Positions 1-5,939 of a stretch of 6,545 nt of DNA are shown piece after piece. Every line of letters starts with the position of its first letter. Position 1 is the first letter of the stretch. Both the position numbers and the translations under genes were made by a program. The notes beneath the pieces are model-generated. The model worked only from the letters and a program-made list of their open reading frames with translations, did no database searches and was not told the origin of the DNA. The DNA comes from Bacteroidota bacterium (lineage in GTDB: Bacteria > Bacteroidota > Bacteroidia > Bacteroidales > UBA10428): assembly GCA_024640925.1 (NCBI GenBank), contig JAHEEB010000104.1:2788-9332 (forward strand), written 5' to 3'.

Positions 1-678
1 AAAATAATTCGATACATGGTATCCGAATGAACCATAGTATGGGTGTTCCTGAACAGCAATTAGCTGTACAGTGTTATACCCTGAAGCTTTGATTCTGGGC
101 AAAATATTCTTTCTGAATTCCTGGTAAGAACCAACCTTTTCTTCCTCTGTGGCCATGCCAACATGAGCCTCATAAATAAACGGATGGGAAATCTTTCCGC
201 AAGGGCTTTGATTTTTCCAATGATATTCTTTTGAACTCCAGGCTATGGCTGAAAATAATTTAGTATGATCGTCTTGTACGCATCGTTTAGCATAGGATGG
301 CAGTCTTTCTCCTTTACCTCTTTTCCAATAAACAAGGAGTTTGAACATGTCGCCATGATGAATTTTACCTTCTTCGATTGTTAATTCCCAATTTCCATTA
401 GTGAGCGGGCTTAACATATAATCCTCCGATTCTTTCCATTGATTGAAGTCACCAATTAGAAAAATCTTAGTTGCATTTGGGGCATATTCCCTGAAAATCC
501 AGTGGTCTGGTGTCTTGTGTAACCCGTAATAAAGGTAACCAGTCGCAAAATCACTCAAACTTCCGGTCCCCGAAAGCTCATTTTTAAGGTTAATAATTGC
601 ATTGTGCCGGGCCGAAATGATTTCGCTGAAAGGTTCTAGCCAAGGGTCATCTTTTACTAATTTTAGGCGTTGATCCAT
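1..678 (-). CDS. glgB: 1,4-alpha-glucan branching enzyme, N-terminal 226 residues (3' end cut by window edge)
   Basis: Glycogen branching enzyme (EC 2.4.1.18), which makes alpha-1,6 branches in cytoplasmic glycogen. I translated the frame by hand from the ATG at 678-676: it stays open for 226 codons to the window edge, so about a third of a protein of roughly 670-700 residues is present. Residues 1-55 form a helical lead-in (DDPWLEPF near 10-17). A CBM48-type domain follows from about residue 60, with WIFREYAP at 60-67 and FLIGDFNQW at 73-81. The GH13 barrel begins near 167 with FIYEAHVGMA, then NILPRIKASGYNTVQLIA at about 191-208 and EHPYYGSFGYHVSNYF at 211-226. These closely resemble the eukaryotic enzyme (human GBE1 has IYESHVG and EHAYYASFGY), so this is the GH13_8-like type common in Bacteroidota, not the E. 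coli type. Catalytic residues lie outside the window. The gene is divergent from ribF. Confidence 0.93.
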   Translation of the reverse strand, partial: MDQRLKLVKDDPWLEPFSEIISARHNAIINLKNELSGTGSLSDFATGYLYYGLHKTPDHWIFREYAPNATKIFLIGDFNQWKESEDYMLSPLTNGNWELTIEEGKIHHGDMFKLLVYWKRGKGERLPSYAKRCVQDDHTKLFSAIAWSSKEYHWKNQSPCGKISHPFIYEAHVGMATEEEKVGSYQEFRKNILPRIKASGYNTVQLIAVQEHPYYGSFGYHVSNYF

Positions 679-697
679 TTTTTGAAGAAAGGTTTCT

Positions 698-729
698 TAA
701 AGATAGTTAAATACATGGAAAGTTTCAAA
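698..729 (-). promoter_or_regulatory. Predicted Bacteroidota-type promoter for glgB
   Basis: On the minus strand, TTTG (729-726), a 20-base spacer and TATCTTTA (705-698) match the Bacteroidota sigma-A pattern TTTG-N19-20-TAnnTTTG, with one mismatch in the last base of the -7 box. Transcription would start near 690, giving a leader of about a dozen bases before the glgB ATG at 678. This short leader supports that start codon. The call rests on pattern and position only. Confidence 0.5.
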
Positions 730-793
730 AGAAGGTTTTACAATATAAATGACGAAGAAAAGAGAAGGATCAGGACAACTTTTTAGTTTTTAT

Positions 794-801
794 TATCTTT
801 G
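794..801 (+). promoter_or_regulatory. Predicted -7 box (TATCTTTG) of the ribF-ahcY operon
   Basis: TATCTTTG is a perfect match to the Bacteroidota -7 consensus TAnnTTTG and sits 18 bases before the preferred ribF start at 820. No good TTTG -33 box lies about 20 bases upstream, so the site is supported by one box only. Transcription would begin near 807-809. A translation start at the TTG at 799 would lie inside this box and upstream of the transcript, so the box helps decide the ribF start. Confidence 0.5.
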
Positions 802-819
802 TCGCTCAAAAATAAGCGA

Positions 820-1764
820 TTGAAAATATTCAGGGAATTATCGGCTGATATTGTTAAAGATACGGTTGCAACAATTGGAATATTTGACGGGGTGCATTTG
901 GCCCACAGGCAAATAATCAATAGGCTTACAGCATTGTCTAGGAAATTTGGATGCAGTAGTTTATTGATTACATTATGGCCACATCCCCGATATGTGTTGA
1001 ATAAAGAATCTGCAGATTTAAAATTGCTTACTACCCTTAATGAGAAACTTGCCTTATTAAAGGATGCCGGGATTGAGAATGTTCTGCTGATACCATTTGA
1101 TAAGCAGTTTGCTTCTACCCCTTTCGATATGTTCATACAGAAATATTTGGTGGAAAAATTACGTGTCAGGCATTTGGTGGTGGGGTATAACCATCAGTTT
1201 GGAAAGGATCGGGAAGGAAATCTTGAAAATCTGAAGAAATATGCCGATAAGGCTTGTTTCATGCTTGAACAGATGCCGAAAATAGAAGTAGATAATCAGC
1301 GTGTTAGTTCATCAACGATTCGATCTCTGATTATTGATGGAAAAATTGATTTAGCGAATAAAATGCTTGGATATAATTTTAGTTTATCGGGTGAAGTAAT
1401 AAAAGGGGATAATATTGGCAGAAAAATCGGGTTTCCAACTGCAAACATCGAAGTTTCAGAACTTTATAAGATAATTCCGGTTGATGGGGTATACGCTGTA
1501 CAGGCAGACATTCAGGGAGAAATTTTTCAGGGGATGATGAATATTGGTACCCGACCCACAATTCATGAGAAAGGTCGAAAGGTAATTGAGACAAACTTTT
1601 TTAACTTTGATGGTGATTTGTATGAAAAAAATATAACCATTCAATTTTTTAAAAGGATACGGGAAGAAAAAAGATTTTCATCGGTAGAACTGCTTGTGGA
1701 GCAAATAGCCATGGATAAAATTGATATACAGAATTATTTTAAACAAATAAATACAAAAAGCTGA
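820..1764 (+). CDS. ribF: Bifunctional riboflavin kinase / FMN adenylyltransferase (FAD synthetase)
   Basis: Cytoplasmic enzyme that phosphorylates riboflavin to FMN (EC 2.7.1.26) and adenylates FMN to FAD (EC 2.7.7.2). I chose the TTG at 820, giving 314 residues starting MKIFREL, because family members begin with a similar MKxY/F strand and about 310 residues is usual. The TTG at 799 in the same frame lies within a predicted -7 box. Numbered from 820, the N-terminal nucleotidyltransferase domain has GIFDGVHLAH at 20-29, WPHPRYVL at 53-60, VVGYNHQFGKDREGN at 120-134 and VSSSTIR at 162-168. The C-terminal flavokinase domain has GRKIGFPTAN at 200-209, NIGTRPT at 241-247 and the probable catalytic Glu257 in an ETNFFNFDGDLY stretch. 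Two positions differ from the commonest family sequence: Ala28 in place of Gly, and Asn124 in place of Asp. The stop codon directly abuts the ahcY ATG, which suggests one transcript. Confidence 0.93.
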   Translation: MKIFRELSADIVKDTVATIGIFDGVHLAHRQIINRLTALSRKFGCSSLLITLWPHPRYVLNKESADLKLLTTLNEKLALLKDAGIENVLLIPFDKQFASTPFDMFIQKYLVEKLRVRHLVVGYNHQFGKDREGNLENLKKYADKACFMLEQMPKIEVDNQRVSSSTIRSLIIDGKIDLANKMLGYNFSLSGEVIKGDNIGRKIGFPTANIEVSELYKIIPVDGVYAVQADIQGEIFQGMMNIGTRPTIHEKGRKVIETNFFNFDGDLYEKNITIQFFKRIREEKRFSSVELLVEQIAMDKIDIQNYFKQINTKS

Positions 1765-3186
1765 ATGAAAAATGATGAATTAACAAAAGTTCTACCATAC
1801 AAGGTGGCTGATATGGGCCTTGCCGAATTTGGAAGAAAGGAAATTGAAATTGCCGAGAAAGAAATGCCAGGTTTAATGGCAGTAAGGAGAAAATATTCTT
1901 CAGAAAAGCCATTGAAAGGAGCCAGAATTACAGGTTCCCTACATATGACAGTTCAAACTGCTGTTTTGATTGAAACGTTAGTTGCTCTTGGAGCAGATGT
2001 TCGTTGGGCAAGTTGCAATATATTTTCTACACAGGATCATGCTGCAGCTGCGATAGCTGCTGCCGGAGTACCGGTGTTTGCCTGGAAAGGCGAAAATCTG
2101 GAACAATATTGGTGGTGTACAGAAATGGCACTTACTTTTCCAGGTGATAAAGGTCCAAACCTGATTGTTGATGATGGGGGAGATGCTACTTTGCTTATTC
2201 ATCTCGGATACAAAGCAGAAAAAGATGCTGCTGTTTTGGATAAAACTCCTTCCAGCACCGAGGAAGGCGTTATTCTTAATCTTTTAAAAAGAATTCTTTC
2301 TGAAAACCCCAAAAAATGGCACAATGTAGTTAAAGAATGGAAAGGTGTTTCAGAGGAAACAACTACAGGTGTTCATCGTTTATATCAGATGCTGGAAAAA
2401 GGCGAACTGCTGGTTCCAGCCATTAATGTGAATGATTCTGTTACTAAGTCGAAATTCGACAATTTATATGGGTGCCGCGAATCATTGGCTGATGGTATTA
2501 AACGGGCAACCGATGTTATGATTGCTGGTAAAGTAGTTGTTGTGTTGGGTTATGGCGATGTTGGAAAAGGATGTGCCAAATCAATGCGTTCCTATGGAGC
2601 AAGAGTAATTATTACCGAGATCGATCCAATCTGTGCTTTACAAGCTGCAATGGAAGGATTTGAAGTAAGTAATATTGAAGAAGCGCTTAAAGAAGGAAAT
2701 ATTTATGTAACAACCACAGGGAACAGAGATGTTATTACTATTGAACACCTGGCAAAAATGAAAGATCAGGCCATTGTATGCAATATTGGCCACTTCGACA
2801 ATGAAATCCAGGTAGATAAGCTAAATGATTACAAAGGCATTAAGAAAGTGAACATTAAACCTCAGGTAGACAAATACATCTTCCCTGAAGGTCACTCGAT
2901 TTATTTGCTGGCAGAAGGTCGTCTTGTAAACTTAGGTTGTGCTACCGGTCACCCATCGTTTGTAATGAGCAACTCATTTACAAACCAAACACTAGCCCAA
3001 CTCGATTTATGGAAGAAAGACTACAAAGTTGATGTATATCGTCTTTCGAAACAACTCGATGAGGAAGTTGCTCGTCTCCATTTGGAACAATTGGGAGTTA
3101 AACTCACCAAACTTACCAAAGAGCAAGCCGAATATATTGGTGTTCCAATCGAAGGACCATATAAACCAGAGCATTACAGGTATTAG
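1765..3186 (+). CDS. ahcY: Adenosylhomocysteinase (S-adenosyl-L-homocysteine hydrolase)
   Basis: NAD-dependent cytoplasmic enzyme (EC 3.13.2.1, formerly 3.3.1.1) that splits S-adenosylhomocysteine into adenosine and homocysteine, relieving product inhibition of methyltransferases and feeding methionine recycling. The 473 residues are full length for the bacterial/plant form, including the roughly 40-residue insert at about 150-193 that the human enzyme lacks. By alignment to human residues from memory, active-site positions are conserved: His60 (SLHMT), Asp137 (VDDGGD), Glu198 (SEETTTG), Lys228 and Asp232 (TKSKFDN) and Cys237. The NAD-binding loop GYGDVGKG is at 262-269, a later GHFDNE motif is intact, and the C-terminal KPEHYRY (467-473) carries the Lys and Tyr that reach into the neighbouring subunit. 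The ATG directly follows the ribF TGA with no gap, so translation is probably coupled to ribF. A strong terminator follows within 20 bases. Confidence 0.97.
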   Translation: MKNDELTKVLPYKVADMGLAEFGRKEIEIAEKEMPGLMAVRRKYSSEKPLKGARITGSLHMTVQTAVLIETLVALGADVRWASCNIFSTQDHAAAAIAAAGVPVFAWKGENLEQYWWCTEMALTFPGDKGPNLIVDDGGDATLLIHLGYKAEKDAAVLDKTPSSTEEGVILNLLKRILSENPKKWHNVVKEWKGVSEETTTGVHRLYQMLEKGELLVPAINVNDSVTKSKFDNLYGCRESLADGIKRATDVMIAGKVVVVLGYGDVGKGCAKSMRSYGARVIITEIDPICALQAAMEGFEVSNIEEALKEGNIYVTTTGNRDVITIEHLAKMKDQAIVCNIGHFDNEIQVDKLNDYKGIKKVNIKPQVDKYIFPEGHSIYLLAEGRLVNLGCATGHPSFVMSNSFTNQTLAQLDLWKKDYKVDVYRLSKQLDEEVARLHLEQLGVKLTKLTKEQAEYIGVPIEGPYKPEHYRY

Positions 3187-3201
3187 AAAACCTTAATTAA
3201 T

Positions 3202-3231
3202 AAACCCTCGCTTTTTGCGGGGGTTTTTTTT
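3202..3231 (+). terminator. Rho-independent terminator after ahcY
   Basis: A 10-bp stem (AAACCCTCGC at 3202-3211 with GCGGGGGTTT at 3217-3226, including one T-G wobble) closes a TTTTT loop and runs into a T tract at 3224-3231. It starts 16 bases after the ahcY stop. Read from the other strand, the hairpin lies just past the end of the converging lyase gene (stop at 3237-3235), followed by a weaker TTTATTAATT tail, so it may stop both transcripts. Confidence 0.9.
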
Positions 3232-3234
3232 AAC

Positions 3235-4542
3235 CTACTTATTATCAGAATCAAGTTCCAATATATAAATTGGTTGCGGTTTTGTGTCAGTCAGTGTTTC
3301 AGCATCGCCTTGTCCTACATATTGCACGAATAAATGAAAAACTTGACTTTTTTTCCATAATTCAGTGTCATACGATGGTTCCCAGTCGCCAACGGAAAAA
3401 TTTGTCAAATTAAAGTATTTCCAGTTGCCACCTGGAAATGAATCGCATAGTGCAAGAGATACTCGATTTCCACTTTCAGCACCCCGATATACAAGCATTG
3501 CTTTTTTGATGTTTTCCCTTTCAGAGACAACAAGCTGCGGGCGCGATATGGGTATCTTTTTTGTTCCCATTCCACTTAATGAAAATGAGGCTTTTCTATT
3601 CGAAATGCAGGTACATTTCCAACGATCCCTATTCTTATATATTAGTTGATATTGAGGAACATTATCGGTTTTAAAATAGGTGGCAATATATGGCTGATTC
3701 TCGGAATCGGCATACATACAGGTCTGGTTAATAAGTTCGCTACCTTGTGGTATGCGACATGCAATTTCTGCTGTTTCCTGAGTAATTGGCAAACTATAGA
3801 TTTCGCCATTTGATTTTTTCCATGTTTTGCCCTTATCTGTTGAAATAGCATAGCACATATCGTGGTTGGTTGCTACATCAGGTGTTTCGCGCCAGACCCA
3901 CGACAAGTGTATAGCCCCGGATGCATCAACAAATGCCTGCCAGTAGGCGTTCCTGATTCCCTGGCCGTCTATAAGTACATTGTGTAATCTTTCCCAGTTT
4001 TTCTCTTTGCAGTTGTAATAATTCATTACCAGGTTTCCATTTCCTGATTCGCCTGATCGATATAAGAAGAGCAAGTCTCCGTTTGGAAATCGATAGAACT
4101 CGGGGTAAGAAACAATTTCTTCATTCAGACCGGTCATTTTTTCTGAGGTGCCTAATTCTAAAGAACCAGGTACAATGCTCCTAAAATAGTGAAGGGGTGA
4201 GTTATGATGGTCGAGAGCAACATGCAAATAACCATTTCCATCAACCATAATGCTAATAGAATTATGTGCATCACGCACATTTCCTTTATAGCTTGTTTTT
4301 TGAATCACCCATTTGGCTGTACCTGTTTTGCGTTTGGCAAGTCTCAAAAAACCTTCTGCATCGTAATAAGCAACGAATTGGGTATCGCAAAGGGTTACTA
4401 CTGAGTTTTTACGAAAAACAACTGCATTAACAGATGTTGAAGACCAACCTGTATCAACCAATGAAAGTGTTTGGGCAACAGTGAATCTGGAACTCAACAA
4501 ACATAAGGAAATGAAAACACATATATATTTAACAGTGCACAT
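3235..4542 (-). CDS. Exported BNR_4 seven-bladed-propeller protein, probable polysaccharide lyase (PL24/PL25-like)
   Basis: 435 residues with an Sec signal peptide (Lys5, hydrophobic core 6-16, likely cut after TVA23). No usable lipobox is seen, so it is probably periplasmic or secreted. The mature part has short propeller-like strands and an Asp-box (STDKGKTW, 234-241). Conserved blocks are RDAHNSIS (90-97), LHVALDHHNSPLHYFRS (106-122), SYPEFYRFPNGDLLFLYRSG (145-164), NAYWQAFVDASGAIHLSW (198-215) and TNHDMCYAIS (225-234), typical of the BNR_4 group. His93, His113, Tyr146 and Arg162 reproduce the His-20-His and Tyr-16-Arg spacing I recall for the ulvan lyase PL25 active site. That fold also includes GH145 rhamnosidases and other rhamnose-glucuronate lyases, so the reaction is inferred. 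The translationally linked GH88 gene, which acts on lyase products, favours a lyase. Ulvan or another glucuronate-containing polymer is possible; the exact substrate is unknown. The ATG at 4542 overlaps the GH88 stop by one base. Confidence 0.8.
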   Translation of the reverse strand: MCTVKYICVFISLCLLSSRFTVAQTLSLVDTGWSSTSVNAVVFRKNSVVTLCDTQFVAYYDAEGFLRLAKRKTGTAKWVIQKTSYKGNVRDAHNSISIMVDGNGYLHVALDHHNSPLHYFRSIVPGSLELGTSEKMTGLNEEIVSYPEFYRFPNGDLLFLYRSGESGNGNLVMNYYNCKEKNWERLHNVLIDGQGIRNAYWQAFVDASGAIHLSWVWRETPDVATNHDMCYAISTDKGKTWKKSNGEIYSLPITQETAEIACRIPQGSELINQTCMYADSENQPYIATYFKTDNVPQYQLIYKNRDRWKCTCISNRKASFSLSGMGTKKIPISRPQLVVSERENIKKAMLVYRGAESGNRVSLALCDSFPGGNWKYFNLTNFSVGDWEPSYDTELWKKSQVFHLFVQYVGQGDAETLTDTKPQPIYILELDSDNK

Positions 4543-5732
4543 TATTGTAAAATTGGGTTAAGTCCTTGCTGAATATTGTGTAGCCGCATTAAGGCTTCAA
4601 CATAATAATAATCAGCATAGCTTAGTGGAACATCAACTTCGCTGTTGGCAGGCAGGTTTCCCACACAATGCTTTAATAAGAAGTTATTGTTTTCGCCAGG
4701 TTTTGAACGATATTTTTCGCTACAAAGGTTTTTGATAATATCATTTGCAAAGCGAATAAATATTTCTTTATTCGCTTTCCCTTCATATTGCGATAGTTCC
4801 AAAAGAGCAGAGGCCGCAATTGCTGCTGCCGAAGCATCGCGCAGAGCATTGGGAATATTTGGAGCGTTGAAATCCCAATAAAATATTTTATCCTCTGGCA
4901 AATTTGGGTGCTTGATAATAAGGGCTGCAATTTTTTCGGCCTGATTTAAATAGCTTGAATCACCAGTTTCCCTGAAACAAACAGTGTAACCATATAAGCC
5001 CCAGGCTTGGCCTCTCGCCCAGGCAGATTCGTCAGCATATCCCTGCACAGTCTTTTTATATTGGACTAACCCAGTTTTCTGGTCGTAAGAAACAAGGTGG
5101 AATGAACTGCCATCGGGCCGGAAATGATTATTCAATGTTTTGTTTGCATGAGAAACAGCTATTTTATAGAAAGTAGGATCACCCGTTTGTTTTGTAGCCC
5201 AGAACAGCAATTCCAGGTTCATCATATTATCAATAATAACCCGAAATTGTGTGCTATCATTAATATTATCCCACGATCGGATACATCCGACCTTTGGGTT
5301 AAATCTTTTTGTGAGAGTCTGTGCGGCAGTTATTATTATTGGGATATAACTTGTATCGGAAGTTATACGGTAAGCATTTCCGAAACTGCAAAATATTTTA
5401 AACCCGATATCATGGTCTCTGTAATTTTTTTTTTCAATCTCAACAACCTTAAGTTTTTTTATTGCAGCCCTGTAAATTGCTGTATCGCCGGAGTATTCAA
5501 ATAAGTACCACAGGCTGCCAGGGTAAAATCCGCTAGTCCACCAGTGACTTTCATTTGTCATCAGCGAACCATCATTATTGACAGAACGTGGAAAAAGGTT
5601 ATTGGGCAGAACGATGTCCATTGCTTTATACTGTATAATTGCAGTACTGAGATTTTTCTGAATCAGGTTTTCCTGACCATAAGTTATGGTTGAAATAACA
5701 ACCATAAAGAATAATAAAATAGCCTTTCCCAT
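4542..5732 (-). CDS. Exported unsaturated glucuronyl hydrolase, GH88
   Basis: Removes the 4,5-unsaturated uronic acid that polysaccharide lyases leave at the non-reducing end of oligosaccharides, acting by hydration of the double bond. I chose the ATG at 5732 (396 residues) because it opens directly with a signal peptide (MGKAILLFFMVV, likely cut after TYG19). The in-frame extension to 5825 starts with TTG and would bury that signal. The body is an (alpha/alpha)6-barrel type: HWWTSGFYPG at 63-72, RDHDIGF at 105-111, IIDNMMNLELLFWA at 166-179, RPDGSSFH at 205-212, QGYADESAWARGQAW at 230-244 and a late SYADYYYVEAL motif. Asp108 and Asp168 correspond to Asp88 and Asp149 of the Bacillus sp. GL1 enzyme (spacing 60 versus 61). 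Arg240 and Trp244 match its substrate-binding pair. A run of ten A bases (5434-5425) precedes the Asp108 codon. It is first in the two-gene unit, and its TAA shares a base with the lyase ATG (TAATG). Confidence 0.93.
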   Translation of the reverse strand: MGKAILLFFMVVISTITYGQENLIQKNLSTAIIQYKAMDIVLPNNLFPRSVNNDGSLMTNESHWWTSGFYPGSLWYLFEYSGDTAIYRAAIKKLKVVEIEKKNYRDHDIGFKIFCSFGNAYRITSDTSYIPIIITAAQTLTKRFNPKVGCIRSWDNINDSTQFRVIIDNMMNLELLFWATKQTGDPTFYKIAVSHANKTLNNHFRPDGSSFHLVSYDQKTGLVQYKKTVQGYADESAWARGQAWGLYGYTVCFRETGDSSYLNQAEKIAALIIKHPNLPEDKIFYWDFNAPNIPNALRDASAAAIAASALLELSQYEGKANKEIFIRFANDIIKNLCSEKYRSKPGENNNFLLKHCVGNLPANSEVDVPLSYADYYYVEALMRLHNIQQGLNPILQ

Positions 5733-5761
5733 TTTCTTATCAGATAATAATTTTAGGAATA

Positions 5762-5790
5762 TAAAAATACATTTTTTTGTTAATCCCAGA
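5762..5790 (-). promoter_or_regulatory. Tentative promoter for the GH88-lyase unit
   Basis: On the minus strand TATTTTTA (5769-5762) matches TAnnTTTG except for the last base. A poor -33 candidate, TCTG (5790-5787), lies 17 bases upstream, shorter than the usual spacing. It would give a leader of about 25 bases before the ATG at 5732. In such an AT-rich stretch a match of this quality can occur by chance. Confidence 0.22.
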
Positions 5791-5873
5791 TGAATCAATA
5801 GAAGCGAATTTCGATATAAATACAAATCCCTGGTAGATTTGTTTACATCGATTACTATTGCTTCATCAGGGAT

Positions 5874-5909
5874 AAAAAAAATCCTCCGGAGGAAAACCTC
5901 CGGAGGATT
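5874..5909 (-). terminator. Rho-independent terminator after gdhA
   Basis: A perfect 13-bp inverted repeat (AATCCTCCGGAGG at 5880-5892 and CCTCCGGAGGATT at 5897-5909) closes a four-base loop. Read on the minus strand, it is followed by a T run (complement of 5881-5874). It begins about 30 bases after the gdhA stop and separates gdhA from the GH88-lyase unit. Each arm also contains the self-complementary CCTCCGGAGG. On the plus strand no T tract follows, so it works in one direction. Confidence 0.93.
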
Positions 5910-5939
5910 AACATTTGCGTGCTGTATAGGGAACTTAAA

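Noticed and set aside
1..678. Suspected frameshift or pseudogene in glgB
   Set aside because: Manual translation from 678 to 1 has no stop and follows the family without a break; the gene merely runs off the window.
679..819. Possible FMN riboswitch or other leader RNA ahead of ribF
   Set aside because: The predicted transcription start is about a dozen bases before the start codon and no conserved FMN-element helices are seen in the intergenic region.
783..1136. 117-codon open frame antisense to ribF
   Set aside because: It lies wholly opposite a conserved gene, has no recognisable motif, and its low-complexity composition is what an opposite-strand shadow gives.
1885..2350. Roughly 40-residue insert in AhcY as an unusual fusion
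   Set aside because: The same insert is known from many bacterial and plant adenosylhomocysteinases.
3365..3649. 94-codon plus-strand open frame inside the lyase gene
   Set aside because: Shadow of the propeller gene: no motif, no promoter-like site, and the minus-strand frame is clearly the conserved one.
3235..4542. Sialidase or GH145 alpha-L-rhamnosidase as the function of the propeller protein
   Set aside because: Only one clear Asp-box is present and no sialidase arginine triad or FRIP motif is seen. GH145 shares the fold and cannot be fully excluded, but the linked GH88 gene and the His/His/Tyr/Arg spacing favour a lyase.
4474..4542. Lipoprotein signal on the lyase (Cys14)
   Set aside because: The residues before Cys14 are Ile-Ser-Leu, with Leu at the -1 position instead of Gly/Ala/Ser, and the Cys sits inside the hydrophobic core; a signal peptidase I site after Ala23 fits better.
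5124..5504. 126-codon plus-strand open frame inside the GH88 gene
   Set aside because: It is antisense to conserved GH88 motifs, including both catalytic Asp regions, and the encoded protein is Cys/Ile/Phe-rich with no family features.
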